A DNA stretch of 64,000 nucleotides from Ochotona curzoniae (GCF_017591425.1 NW_024467101.1:12784918-12848917), one strand, 5' to 3'. Positions 48,378 through 59,822 are shown, numbered from the stretch's first letter. Notes: a model not told the origin generated them from the sequence alone. Translations and numbers: made by a program.

Positions 48378-48690
48378 ATCTTTTTTTTTTATTATTGTTA
48401 AGTCATATTTACAGAAAGGAGAGACAGAAAGATCTTCTCTCTGCTGGTTCTCTCCCCAAGTGGTTGCAATTGCCAAAGTTGAACTGATCCAAAGCCAGGA
48501 GCCAGGAGATTCCTCTGGGTCTCCTGTGTGGGTGCAGGGTCCCAAGGCTTTGGACCGTCCTCGCCTACTTTCCCAGGCCATAAGCAAGGAACTGGATGGG
48601 AAGTGGAGCAGCCGGGACAGGAACCGGTGCTCATATGGGATCCCGGCAAGGCAAGGATTTAGCCACTAAGCTATCACACTGGGCCACCTC
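48378..48690 (-). mobile_element. Antisense C-type SINE between OASL2 and OASL
   Basis: Starts with a T run; GGGTCTCCTGTGTGGGTGCA, CTCATATGGGATCCCGGCAA and AGCTATCACACTGGGCC head. Confidence 0.85.
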
Positions 48691-49067
48691 TTTCCGGTTT
48701 TGTCTCCCTTATTCCACTTCTGGGAGCCTTTTGGGAAGAGAATGTCATCTTATTTTGTCTTCTGCACCCTGCCTGGAATCCAACATCACTCAATAAATGC
48801 TTTAGGCATGAATAATAATATGTACACCCACTGAATGCCTTTTGGGCTCACTGCCGTCCTGCTTGATCCACAACGGAACCTCAGAGAGTCAGTATTGGTA
48901 TTAACCCCACTTTACACATAAAGAAGGAGAGAGTCTTCGAGGATAAGAGACGGACAAGCACCCCTGTTTCAAAGTTTGCACTGTTGAACTCTCCAGCTCC
49001 AAGCACGAGCAAAGACCCTGAGCCTCAGTTTCCCTACAGAAGTGGGGCAGGTAGACTGACAACACTT

Positions 49068-49081
49068 GATTTCAGTTTCCC
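49068..49081 (+). promoter_or_regulatory. ISRE-like element, OASL promoter
   Basis: GATTTCAGTTTCCC departs from AGTTTCNNTTTCNY only at the first bases. It lies about 330 bp before the ATG. An opposite-strand IRF half site (CGAAACT, 49117-49123) lies 36 bp downstream. Confidence 0.65.
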
Positions 49082-49409
49082 AACGTCATCAAAAGAAAAC
49101 TCAACAAGTTGAGAATCGAAACTGAGAGCAGAAAGTTGGCTGGATGCCAGCCCTCTTAAGGTGGCCCCAGGCCTGCTAACCTAGACCTGGTTTCCCTCAG
49201 CGCACCTGCATCGGGAGGGGTTCCCCAAGAAGGGGAGTTACACATCAGCCCGATCGCCCCCAGATTCCTCTTCATTCTGATCCTTTCTCCCACAGGGTGC
49301 TGAAGAGCAACTAAGGAGGAGCCCCCTTAAGAAAGGAGGGGGCGTGTGCTAGATGGACAGGGACTGAATGACTATATAACTGCCCAGCAATGGTACTGTC
49401 CAGATCGAG

Positions 49410-49610
49410 ATGGCACTGGCACAGGAGCTGTATGGCACCTCAAGTTGCAGGCTGGACTCCTTCGTGGCTCGCTGGCTGCAGCCGAGCCGGGAGTGGAAAG
49501 AGGAGGTGCTGGAAGCTGTGGCCAATGTGGAGCAGTTCCTGAGGCAGGAGTCCTTCCATGGGGAGCGTTGGCTGCAGAACCAGGAGGCTCGGGTGCTGAA
49601 GGTGATCAAG
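49410..49610 (+). CDS. OASL: OASL coding exon 1 (residues 1-67)
   Basis: Starts at GAGATGGCA and ends ...ARVLKVIK at AAG|GTGAGA, phase 0. An out-of-frame ATG 20 bp upstream (49390) could act as a minor upstream start; the chosen ATG gives the MAL.QELY start of human OASL. Confidence 0.93.
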
Positions 49611-50091
49611 GTGAGACTCCCTCCCCTACCCCCAGCCAGGCAGGACAAAACTCCTGGTGAGAAAACCACGTCCCTAATCATGAGAGAATCCTTATCTGCT
49701 TCTCTCTCCCTAACCCATGCTGCTGATCTCTCGGGACACCACATCCAGCCTGTCCCCACTTCAGCTTATTGTACCTGCAGTGGGGCAGGGCCAGTGAGTG
49801 AGGGCCCAGCAGCAGGTTGGTCAAACCCCTTACTGTGGGTGGTTTCTAGCTCCCGTACCCTGTGAGGCTGGCACGATCCTCTCCCCGTGATAGACAGCCA
49901 AAGGAAAGGGAGCTCCCAGGGCTGAAGACCCCACTTCCCCTCATGAGCAAATGCCAGACAAAGCTTTTGGCAACGTTTGGGGGGCTCACGGGGGGAACGT
50001 TAATGTAGTATGTATGTTTGTCGACCCAAGAAAATTCCTGCTGATTTTGTTAGGTGTAATTATAGTGTGCGTTTATGGAGAAGAATGTTTC

Positions 50092-50128
<37 letters not shown>

Positions 50129-53100
50129 TTTTAAGGATGCAACTGTTGAAGTAGACAGGAACAGAGTCTGCAATCGATGTCCAAGTGTTTTAGACCAAAG
50201 CAGAGGCAAGGGATCTAAACTCACTACACTCGAAGCACCTGTCGTTTTGAGTGTTTATGTATCCTCTCCTTTTCTCTGTGTTGTGAATAAGATCTTGTTC
50301 AGGGGCTCAGAGAAGGGCCACTTGCCCAAGGCCACACAGCCTATCATCAGAACTGAGATTTGAACCTGACTCCACAGCTAGGGCTCCTGGTTCCAAACTG
50401 AATGAGTTTTGGCAGTAGCAGTTGGGGTAGACCCGAGTTGTCCTCCAGACCACGACTGCATCTCTCTTTGAAATCTCCAAGTGGCCAAGAAACCCCAAGA
50501 GCAATGGATCACGAGAAAATCTTAATTCTATTTGAACTCTAAAGGCCCTCCCTTCCAGGAAAATCCCCTACAACCATGCCGAGCAGGGGCCTTCAGACCA
50601 ACCAGACTTGGTAGCGCCAAGCCAAAGCAAGCCAAGAAGCCCATGGTGGGCCCCTCTCTGCCTTCAGCCAGAACGGGCGGCCTGGTCAGGGTGACGCAGC
50701 GTCCTCAACCCACTCACGTGAGGCAGAAAGGCTGAGTCTGCAGGCCAGGGCAAGGGGAGAATAGAAAAGGGAAGGGGGAGAAGGATGGTGCAGCTCCGGA
50801 GCAGAGCATGGCTGTGGACTTGGGGGAGAAGAAACAGGTGCAAGTCCCACCCACTGCTAAATTCCACCTCTTCCTCTGACTCTGCTGTTCTCTGGCTGGG
50901 AGACCACAGAGAGCTGACCAAGCTCCTGCTGCCTGGGTCACCTCCTCTGTCCACGGCGGCTGACTCTCCTAGGACTGCCCTACCCCCACCCCATCGCGTC
51001 ACCAGCAGATATGAGAGTTAAAAGGGATACCACCCAGAAAGGGTTCTCTGGTGGTGCCAGATTCCAAGGAAGCCCAACCCATAGCAGCTGAGTTGGAGCT
51101 CAGAAACAGTCACTTCTCTTGTGAGGATTGGTCCCTTCCCTTATAGTCAGAGGCTTTCTCCAACAATTACACCTGACCCTCTTCTGTGCCTCCCCACCTC
51201 CCCGAAAAGAGTGAGAAAGAGGAGAGACCAGACAGTTGTGGGGCTTCATATGGCTACAGCAAGTGGATCCTAGACAGCCAATCTAGAATCTCAGAACAGC
51301 AAAAAAAGACCCTGCCCAGCTCTTCCCTAGCAGATGGGGACCCTGAGGCCCAGGCTGCAGGAGGGTCTGGCAAGTCAGCTAGAAAGAGAGGAGGAACAGG
51401 AATATATGGTTGCCGACTTCCTGGGTGCCTGGCCCTGCTCCTCCCAGGATCCTGGTGACTCATCTTCCCTTACTCTGGCTCCTGAAGAATCCCACAGCTT
51501 ATGATCAAGGTCAAAGGAAGGGACCTCCATTCTCAGAACATATCTGTGGTCCACCAGGCAAACGTCCTCCCTCTTCTTAATGCCTTCAAGTGATTCAGAT
51601 TCCATGAGACCCCGCAAAACTGGGTGGGTAGGGGGGCAGGGAAAAGGGGTGTAGAATGAGGCTAGATGCTCCTGAAGGATCCCTTTGGGTTAGGAATTCC
51701 TCTGGGGGACAAAAGGGCAGATGGTGTAGAGATGGTATAGTAGCTCAGCCTGAACCTCGGCCAGGTGACCCCTGCTTTGACATTTCCACTTTTTCACATG
51801 CCAAGTGGGGGATGTGGGTTGTGCCCTTTCCTCTCTCAGGATGCGGGGAGGTGGTACACAGGCCATGGAATCCACCATGGGATGTGTCACAGAGGGTCAC
51901 CTGGCCTATGGCTGAGGGCCACTGGCCAACGAGCTCTATGTTTCCACAGGTGGGCTCCTTTGGGACGGGCACGGCGCTCAAGGGCACTGCCGAAGTGGAG
52001 CTGGTGGCGTTCCTGAGCTGTTTCTGCAACTTCTGGGAGGAGGCCAAGTACCACACAGCGGTTCTGAGACTGATACGAAAAAAGATTCAGTACTGCCAGG
52101 AGCTGCTGGCCCTGGGGCTCAGGGACCTGAGGATAGACGAGGGAGTCCCCAGTGCGCTTGTCTTTACCATCCAGACCAGGACAGCAGAGCCCATCACAGT
52201 CACCCTCGTGCCTGCCTACAGGGTCTTGGGTAAGGGCCTCGCTTACACCTGCTTACACACCTGCCATCCCCGAGAAACTTGCCTGCCATTCCTGGCTGCC
52301 TGCCACCAGCGTCTGCATTCATTCATTCTACACAGGCCGTGGGATGACAGGGACCTGGGCTGGCATAGTGCACCATGGTCATCACAGACCCCAACTTCAG
52401 AGAGCAAGAAAGTTCTCAAAGAGTCACAATTGTGGACAAATGGTGATGCATATTTAGAGGAGAACAGGGTGTGTTGGGTGCCACTCAGGGAATGTGCTCA
52501 GAGAGGGGCTTTGTGCAGAAAGCACTTCCTGAAGGAGATAAGATGTCAGCGAGAGTAAGGAGCTAAACAGTATCAGCGATTGCTTCTCACCAAGAAACAC
52601 TCACTGAGGGGGTGGGGTGGGGGGTCTGACCCTGAGGCAAGGGTAAGCACTTACTTGGGGAGGTGATTCCAGAAAACACTGGTTGGGAAAGCCACCAAGC
52701 TGGGCTCCTGGGCTACATAACCTTGGAGAAGGCTCAGTACCAATAGAGACCAGACCTCCAGGTCCTCCTGGGTGGCACCCAGGGAGCTTACCCATTTCCT
52801 ACCCATTGGGGATTTCTCTCTCTGCTACCACCACCCTCCAGGGCACTGACCCATGAGCATTCCTTTGTGCCAGGGCAGAGGGTTCTAGATGTTCGAAGTG
52901 TTCTGGAACAGCTATGAGCCCAGGTGATGCAGGCTCTAGTTCGTATGCCCGCTCCCATTTACTGCAGTGGCTGTCCATGAGTCACTGTGTGGAGGAGGAG
53001 CTAGAGGTGAGATCTGATCTTAGCAAGAGCGAGCGTGCTCAAGACGCGCGTGACAGATGCCTCTCAGGGGCCGAGGTCCCCATGAGTACTAAACGATCCC

Positions 53101-56100
53101 AAGAAATCACCACCCAGAACAAGACCCAAAGCCAACCTTAAAGAATCAACTGGGTAGAGGGGAGGTACTGGGGGCAGTCAACAAGGACAACAGTCATTGA
53201 GTAGCCTGAAGCCAATATTGATTTCCCAGGGCAAAGAGCAAACTCCTAAAAAGGACAAAGCAACCCAAATCTTTGGCTCCTCAGGACACAAGGTCTGAGG
53301 AAAGAGAACCCCAGGAGTGGGCCGGTTCCTCCCCTCACCTCACCGCCGCCCCCGGCATGTCCTGCAGCCCCCTCACCTCTCTCTCCCTTTGGTCTCCTCT
53401 CCCCTCCAGGTTCCTCAGTTTCCGACTCGCCACCACCCCCACAAGTGTATGTGGATCTGATCAAAGCCTCTTACAGCTACTCCAACTACCCCGGCATCTT
53501 CTCCCCCTCCTTCAGCGAGCTGCAAAAGAACTTTGTGAAACACCAGCCGACCAAGCTCAAGAGCCTCCTGCGGCTGGTAAAGCACTGGTACCAGCAGGTG
53601 AGGGCTGCTTGTCCAGGACCGGAGAGCAGCGGGAGGGCAGAGGAGGGAGACGGGGTGAGCAACCCGTGCAGAAGGAAAGGAGCTAGAGAGAGAACGGGGA
53701 ACAGAGAAGAAAAAGGGAGACGTGGGTAATGCCTGGTATCGCAGTAAAAACACCCCCATACCACACCAGCTAATGCAGCTAGCCAATAGCAGCGTCCCCA
53801 TATGTTGTAGACACGAATCGTGGTGGGTAAAAGACTAACAAAGAAGGAAGATCCATTTTATTCCACCTGTCCCCGTTCCCCTCCAAGTGCTCATTACTGA
53901 GTGAAGGTATCCATGGTAACCCCTTTGGGATGCCATCTGTGATAAATGGTGCCACACATCCATCAAACTATTGGGAAGAACAGGGTCAGCTAAACTTGTG
54001 AATGAAGGATTCAAAAACATAAAAACTGAGGAGAATTCCTAAACCCCGGGCCCATCAAATTCCTTTTTAAAACATTTATTGATTTGAAAGAATTATAGTA
54101 AGAGAGAGAAAAAGCTTCCATGTGCTGGTTCACTCTCTAAATGATCACAGCTGCCAGGGCTGGGCCAAAGTGTGGTCAGCAGACAAGTAACTCCATCTAG
54201 TCTCCTATATGGGCACAGGGACTCCAGCCCTTGGCCATATCCCACTGCTCTCCCAAATCATAAACAGGGAACTGCATGGCAAGTGAACCAGCCAGGTCTG
54301 GAACCAGCACTCACATGAGATGCCAGCATTGCACATGGTGACTTAACAGGCTACGCCAGGGCAGTGGGCCCCAAAGCCCTTTCTTGGTAGGCTCCTTCTC
54401 TCAGTACATTCCAAACTGTTTTAAATGTAGCTCCCTGCATCAGGGTGCAGATGGTAGAGCCCAGCTCACTTACTCCTTGGCCACCTCCTCATCGTGCCAT
54501 TCCCAAAGTGGTATCTGTCGAGCATGAATGTAACTCCCAGTCCCTTCCATCTAAAATGGAAAGCTCAAAGCCCAGAGAGGTGGGTAACTTGACTGACATC
54601 ACACAAGAAGAGCCGGGAGATGGGCAAGCTGGGCCAAGGGTTGAGATTAGCTGGCGTCTTGTCTGACTTGAACCTTAACACAGAACCTTAAGGTCTCTTT
54701 CTTTGCTCCTCCAACAGTATGTGAAGGCCAAGTGCCCCAGGGCCAACCTGCCTCCCGACTATGCCCTTGAGCTGCTGACCATCTACGCCTGGGAAACAGG
54801 TGCTGAGGCAGAGAGCTTCCGGCTGGAGGAGGGCCTGGCCACCGTGATGGAGCTGCTCCAGGACCATCAGTTTCTGTGCATCTACTGGACCAGCTACTAC
54901 ACACTCCAGGACCCACTCATCGAAGACTGCATTCGCAAACAGCTCAAAAAAGACAGGTAGGGAGGCGTGCATGCACACAGCTGGCCCGCTGGGCGAGTGT
55001 CGCAGAACAAAGGGAAGAAGCAAGGAATGATGGATTGGCTTTCACTTGTTTGTTTTGTTTTTAAGATTTATTTTTCTTGGAAAGGCAGATTTTTACAAAG
55101 AAAAAGGAGAGATAGAAAGATATCCCATCCACTGGTTCACTCTCCAAACGGCCGCAATGGCTGGAGCTGAGCTGATCTGAAACCAGGATCCAGGAGCACC
55201 CATATGGATGCAGGGGTCAAGGACTTTAGCCAATCCTCCACTGCTTTCCTAGGCCACAAGCAGGGGGCTGGATGGGAAGAGTAGAGCAACAGGGACACAA
55301 CCCGGTTGTCTATATGGGATCCCAGTACTTATAAGGTAGGGTTAGCCAATTGAGCCATCAAGCTGGGCCCAGCTTTCCCATCTTTGCCTTGCAAACAAGC
55401 AGCCTAGAATATCGGGTTCTTCTCAGTAAGCTGCTGCTACCTTCAGCCCTACAGAGAAAGCCAAGGCTCCTGGGATACAAAATTCACGTCCTAGCCAGAG
55501 ACTTAGCACCCAACACCCAAGGTCTCCCCACAAGGGCCTGGCGAGCCAGTGGGTCCTCTCCAAGCCAACAGAGGAAAGACCCTCGGAGGCAGCCCAAGCT
55601 CATCTCTGCTAGAGGCAGTGAGCAGCAGTCTGTGCCTCAGTTTCCTCATCTATAAAATGGATCCCTAATTTAGAGACTTGTAAGGATCCAAGCAGGTGAA
55701 TTCACGTGGGAATGGGCCTGGGCTTCAGCAATGTCAGTAGCTGGTGGTGGTGGCGTTAACTGTGATCCAAAGCAGTTCTGTACATCTGAACCTAAATGGG
55801 CATGGCCCTGCACTGAACAGAAAAGGCGCTCCTGCGAGGCACCTAACAGCGCTCCATCAGGCTTAGGGGACCTCCTCCTCTCCATCCCACAACCTCTCCC
55901 CAGCCCCTGTGCCTCGCTCTCCCAGAGGACTGCCAGCTTTGGGTACGACAGGTGCCCAATAAGCGCTGGGCATTGTCTCCTTGTCTTGCAGGCCTGTCAT
56001 CCTGGACCCCGCGGACCCCACCCACAACGTGGCCGAGGGTTACAGGTGGGACATCCTGGCACAGCGGGCTGGCCAGTGCCTGAAACAGGACTGCTGCTAT

Positions 56101-58069
56101 GACAGCAGGGAGAACCCAGTGCCCAGCTGGAGCGTGAAGGTAATGAGACCACTGCAGAGTGTTCCATGTTCACTTGCCTGCCACCCTCCCCCATTCCCCT
56201 GAAAAGGACTGTAGGGTCAGACAGGTGAACATGGGGAAATTCTGGGGTCCACTGAGCCTCAAATTCCTTATATTTAAATTCCCAATTCTTTTCTTTTTCC
56301 ACGTAGCCTAACTTGGGCAAATCAGTTCACTATTCCCCCATCATTCTTTGCACACGTCGAGCCCAGAAATGCAGCTCCACTGGCTGTTCAGTGCCAGCCC
56401 CAGGCTTGGCTGATGGGGGTAGGGGTGGAGGTTAAGAGACAAAGATTATATAGAAATAGGTCATGGCCCTGACCCCCAAGGACTCCAGCCAGGGTGCAAG
56501 CAAGCACATCCATGAAACAAAGTTGCACAAAAACTTCTAGAAAGAGCTGCCAGGGCATCAGCAGCAATGTTCCGCACAGGGGGCTACCACGGTGTGTGCA
56601 CAAAGGGTTATCCCGAGTCTTACAGGTTGCTTGATTGGAATCCGACCTCCTCTGAGACAGAGCAGGCCAGAGAATTGCCACACAGAAAGAAGGCTGTATG
56701 CCCATCAGCCCTGCTCTAAACATCACATAGTGCCCCCATGTGTTTGAGCTATAATCCTGGGCCCCCAAAACAGGTACAATTCCTAGGCATTCTTTTAAAA
56801 TTAAAAATAATCTTTAAAGGGATTTATCAGAAAAGATAAGGCATACCGTTGACCCCCCTCAAAAAATCGTACTTTAAAACAAAATATTTATGTATTTGTT
56901 TTATTTTAAAGAGAGAGAGAATGAATCTTCCATCTGCTGGTTCATTGTCCAAATGTTTGCAACAGCCAGGGCTGGGCCAGGTCTCCCACATGGGTGCAGG
57001 GGCCCTGGGTACTTTGATCATCCTCCACTGCCTCCCCAGCAGGAAGGTAGGCCCAAGTGGAGCAGCCAGGACTTGAGCTGGCATCCATATGGGCTGTTGG
57101 CACTTGCAGATGGTAGCTTTACCCACTATGCCACGGTATCACCGCCTCCCCCAATAAGAATGCATTTCATTGATATCACACCTCACAATTTGCACAGCAC
57201 TGGTCCCTGGATGCACTAAGCCAATATGGCCCCTGCTGAGGATGCCCACACCCAGTATCAATGCATCTGGTTCTTGCCCTGGCTCTGTTCTGCTCACGCA
57301 CACTCTGAGAAGCAGCTGCTGGCGATGACTCAAGTCCTTGGGTCCCTGCCATCCGTGTAGGACACCCAGATGACCTTTCCAACTCCTGACTTCAGCCTGG
57401 CCCGGGCCTTGGCCCTTTAGCTTATGCTCTCTCTCTCTCCCCCAATTTCAACACATCCACACATAGAAAATATGTTAACAGGAATAGACCGCAGTCAGGG
57501 TAGGGAAAGTGGCCAGCACAGGCACTGCACAGAGGCCATAATCCTTCCCCTCCCTTGCCCCCTCGCAGTATGCCCAGGACATGCAGGTGACGGTGGAGCA
57601 GTGGGGTTACGCAGACCTGATCCTCTGGGTGAACCCCTACGAGCCCATCAGGAAGCTGAAGGAGCGGATCCGCCGCAGCAAGGGCCTCGTGGGCCTGCCG
57701 CGCCTCTCCTTCCAGGAGAGCGGTTGCAAGCGCCAAGTGCTCAGCAGCCACTGCTCCCTGGCCGACTACGGCGTCTTCTGTAGCACCCGCATCTGCCTGC
57801 TGGAGACTGTCTCCCCCGAAATCCAGGTCTTCGTGAAAAGCCCCAACGGGAGCAGCCAGGCCTACGCGGTACACCCCAAAAGCTTCGTGCTGAACCTCAA
57901 GCAGCAGATTGAAGACCGGCAGGGTTTTCTGAGCAAGCAGCAGCAGCTGGAGTACGAGGGCCAGGTCCTGCAGGACTGGGTGGACATGGGCTACTACAAC
58001 ATCCAGGACAGCGACACGATCACCCTCTCCCAGAAGCCATCAGCACATGTCCGCTACCTCCACAGCTAG
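49410..58069 (+). CDS. OASL: OASL (OASL1-type), catalytically dead 2'-5'-oligoadenylate synthetase-like protein with two ubiquitin-like domains (six exons)
   Basis: Joined exons are 49410-49610, 51950-52229, 53410-53597, 54718-54956, 55992-56139 and 57569-58069. They give 1557 nt, 518 codons plus TAG, with GT/AG introns and the same intron phases (0,1,0,2,0) as the gene upstream. The N-terminus MALAQELYGTSSCRLDSFV and most of the chain track human OASL closely. The active site is lost: the P-loop reads VGSFGTGTAL (T73 where the active paralogue has K), DxD becomes E82-V-E84 in AEVELVAFLS, and the third aspartate becomes R158 in VPAYRVLG. Ubiquitin-like domains lie at about 357-432 and 437-512. 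Known role of human OASL: it binds dsRNA and, through its ubiquitin-like tail, supports RIG-I signalling; mouse Oasl1 instead represses IRF7 translation. Which role applies here cannot be read from sequence. It lies 7.5 kb downstream of its active paralogue on the same strand, so the pair arose by tandem duplication. Confidence 0.95.
50096..50125 (+). repeat. (TC)n microsatellite, OASL intron 1
   Basis: About 15 CT units. Confidence 0.95.
50275..50390 (-). repeat. MIR-like ancient SINE, OASL intron 1
   Basis: CACTTGCCCAAGGCCACACA and ACTGAGATTTGAACCTGACT are the antisense MIR core. Confidence 0.65.
51950..52229 (+). CDS. OASL: OASL coding exon 2 (degenerate active site)
   Basis: The acceptor is TTTCCACAG|GTGGGC and the donor TTGG|GTAAGG (280 nt, phase 1). 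It encodes VGSFGTGTAL and AEVELVAFLSCF and ends VPAYRVL, the positions where catalytic residues are replaced. PITVTLVPAYR is almost identical to human OASL. Confidence 0.95.
53410..53597 (+). CDS. OASL: OASL coding exon 3
   Basis: The acceptor is CCCCTCCAG|GTTCCT and the donor CAGCAG|GTGAGG (188 nt). It encodes a proline-rich linker SDSPPPPQVYVDLIK, then FSPSFSELQKNFVK and KLKSLLRLVKHWYQQ, matching human OASL exon 3. Confidence 0.95.
54065..54370 (-). mobile_element. Antisense C-type SINE, OASL intron 3
   Basis: TTATTGATTTGAAAGAATTA, GTGCTGGTTCACTCTCTAAA and CAGGCTACGCCAGGGCAGTG. Confidence 0.7.
54545..54620 (-). repeat. MIR-like fragment, OASL intron 3
   Basis: AAAGCCCAGAGAGGTGGGTA and ACTTGACTGACATCACACAA fit the antisense MIR core. 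Confidence 0.5.
54718..54956 (+). CDS. OASL: OASL coding exon 4
   Basis: The acceptor is CTCCAACAG|TATGTG and the donor GACAG|GTAGGG (239 nt, phase 2). It encodes YVKAKCPRANLPPDYALEL and the family motif LLTIYAWE, and ends KQLKKDR. Confidence 0.95.
55056..55371 (-). mobile_element. Antisense C-type SINE, OASL intron 4
   Basis: AAGATTTATTTTTCTTGGAA, GTCTATATGGGATCCCAGTA and GAGCCATCAAGCTGGGCCC. It begins about 100 bp after exon 4. Confidence 0.85.
55621..55700 (+). repeat. MIR-like fragment, OASL intron 4
   Basis: CTGTGCCTCAGTTTCCTCAT followed by CTATAAAATGGATC is the sense MIR core. Confidence 0.65.
55992..56139 (+). CDS. OASL: OASL coding exon 5
   Basis: The acceptor is GTCTTGCAG|GCCTGT and the donor GTGAAG|GTAATG (148 nt). 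It encodes [20 protein letters not shown] and a CLKQDCCYD segment nearly identical to human OASL. Confidence 0.95.
56880..57150 (-). mobile_element. Antisense SINE, OASL intron 5
   Basis: TTATGTATTTGTTTTATTTT, GGTCTCCCACATGGGTGCAG and ACCCACTATGCCACGGTATC. Confidence 0.7.
57190..57450 (+). mobile_element. Diverged sense SINE, OASL intron 5
   Basis: CAAGTCCTTGGGTCCCTGCC, CTGACTTCAGCCTGGCCC and GCTCTCTCTCTCTCCC. It ends about 120 bp before exon 6. Confidence 0.5.
57569..58069 (+). CDS. OASL: OASL coding exon 6, two ubiquitin-like domains and stop
   Basis: The acceptor is CCCCTCGCAG|TATGCC; the exon is 501 nt, exactly the length of the paralogue's last exon. UBL1 starts near MQVTVEQWGY. UBL2 starts at IQVFVKSPNGSS and includes LKQQIEDRQG and QDSDTITLSQK, as in human OASL. 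Confidence 0.95.
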   Translation, partial: YAQDMQVTVEQWGYADLILWVNPYEPIRKLKERIRRSKGLVGLPRLSFQESGCKRQVLSSHCSLADYGVFCSTRICLLETVSPEIQVFVKSPNGSSQAYAVHPKSFVLNLKQQIEDRQGFLSKQQQLEYEGQVLQDWVDMGYYNIQDSDTITLSQKPSAHVRYLHS

Positions 58070-58945
58070 TTTCTCCGAGGGTAGGCTGTATGCGTTTCTG
58101 CCCATCCACTACGCCTTCCACTTCTCGGCTGGGGACAGCCCTGGGGGCTGCCTTCATCACCTTCATCAACGGTTACCCAAGGCTGCCAAGGCAAAGCAGA
58201 GAGCTGGGAGTCGCAGAATACGCCAACGGGCTGTGGCCAGACTCCTGTGTGCTCATGGGATTCTCGTCCACACAAATCACTATGGCAGCCAGCCCGGTGA
58301 AGTTCAAGGCTCAACCTCCGCAGCAGCTAAAACTAAAAACTAGGGGACTCAGTCAAGAGCTGCCAGCTCCTCTACTTCCCATCTACTTCCCATCTACTTC
58401 CGATTCGAGGGCCAACCAGAGGAAGCCCGATCAGCTTCCCAGACCAGCCATGTGGGGTGCCCTGCTGCCAGGGAGCCAGGGCCCACAGCCATCCCACACC
58501 AACCACCTTCTTCGTGGGCACTCATGGAAGCCTCCACTTCTTGCCACTACCAGGCTTTTCCCATGTCGCTGCCTGCCTGCCTGCCTGCCTGCCTGACAGT
58601 CTTGGCCATAGGCAAGGGGTGGTGCTGGATCCCTTTGCTCTTGCGGGCTGGGACCCCCAAAGCCTCGGCTCTCACAGAGATGCTCTTTGCTTGGCTTCTG
58701 CTGCCAGCAAAAGAACACCTTGTGGTTGTTGCTTGATTGTTTGAGGTTCTCAGCCCTGGAGGGAAACTGAGACAAAAAGAGACAAAGTCTTAAAGACTGA
58801 AAATAAGCTATAACAATAATACAATTCCCTCTATGCCGGAAACCCTCACATTGCATCACCTAATACCCCACAGACAGTGGGAGAACAACAATGTGATCGA
58901 ATTTATTCCCGTCAAACAATAAAAAGTTTCCTTTAACCTTGCGCT
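58070..58945 (+). other. OASL: OASL 3' untranslated region (inferred)
   Basis: Runs from the TAG to just past the first AATAAA. It contains a short (CCTG)n tract at 58571-58594. No conserved reading frame is visible. The end is inferred from the poly(A) signal alone. Confidence 0.6.
58918..58923 (+). promoter_or_regulatory. Poly(A) signal AATAAA for OASL
   Basis: This is the first AATAAA downstream of the stop codon, about 850 bp after it. It is followed by a T-rich stretch (TTTCTTTTT) within 30 bp. An antisense SINE follows at once. Confidence 0.6.
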
Positions 58946-58949
58946 GCCT

Positions 58950-59255
58950 TTTTCTTTTTAAAACATTTTATGTCTATTTCTATGCAAGATAGAGTGTCAG
59001 AGATGGGAGGGGAGGGAGAGGTCTTGCATCTACCAGTTCACTCCCCAAATGGCCACACGAGCTGGGCCTGGATGAAGCTCGAAGTCTGGACTTCCATCCA
59101 TGGTTCTAGGGGTGCAAGCACTTGGGCCATCTTCTGCTACTTTCCCAGGTGCATTAGCAGGGAGCTGGATAGGAAGTGGAGCAGCCGGGACCTGAACCAG
59201 CATTCCAAGCATAGGTATAAGTGCTACATGACTTTCACTCGCTTAGCATATCTCA
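58950..59255 (-). mobile_element. Antisense SINE between OASL and CUSTOS
   Basis: CAGTTCACTCCCCAAATGGC, GGTGCATTAGCAGGGAGCTG and GACCTGAACCAGCATTCCA. Confidence 0.7.
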
Positions 59256-59327
59256 CACAGCACACTTCATAACTGCTTCTCCACAGCTCCAGGCACTTTG
59301 GCAACAAGAATCTTTGCAATCCCCAGG

Positions 59328-59328
59328 T

Positions 59329-59375
<47 letters not shown>

Positions 59376-59376
59376 G
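59328..59376 (+). repeat. (GTT)n microsatellite, about 16 units
   Basis: Uninterrupted GTT units between the OASL poly(A) site and the CUSTOS promoter. Confidence 0.95.
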
Positions 59377-59797
59377 CCTTTGGGACAGTCAGACTCTTGG
59401 AGCCCTCATCTTCATGACCGTTACAATGCCAGCCCACATCGTAGGTGATGGCAAACGCCTTCTTTCCAGAAGAATAGGCTACTTCCACATTCCATTCAGG
59501 CTTCCAGAACACAGATCCGCAAACTGGATGACTCATAAACAAGCATGCTGGACAGTGGAAAGAGCAGGAAGGAGGTTCTGCCAGGTCTAACAAGTCGTGA
59601 AAAACCTAGCCCTGATTCCCCAGGTGCTGGGTCTTACACGGTGCAAAGGGCGAAGCTCTCTCGTGCAGAAGAGCGTTGCCGCCATTCATGAGGGTTCAGC
59701 TGTGACCTAATTACCCCCGGGATTCCCTATGAGCTAATTATCAACCGCTCCCTAAGCCCCAACTCAACATCACCAGGAAGTCGAGGAGAGACTGAAA

Positions 59798-59822
59798 ACT
59801 ACAATCCCCACAATGCTATGCG
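59798..59822 (+). promoter_or_regulatory. ZNF143/SBS-type promoter motif 1, CUSTOS
   Basis: ACTACAATCCCCACAATGCT followed by ATGCG closely fits the ZNF143 (Staf) site ACTACAATTCCCAGAATGC..NGCG, about 70-90 bp before the CUSTOS start codon. Confidence 0.75.

Noticed and set aside
49373..49380. TATATAAC as the OASL TATA box
   Set aside because: It lies only about 37 bp before the ATG, leaving almost no 5'UTR. The ISRE about 300 bp upstream suggests an earlier start site.
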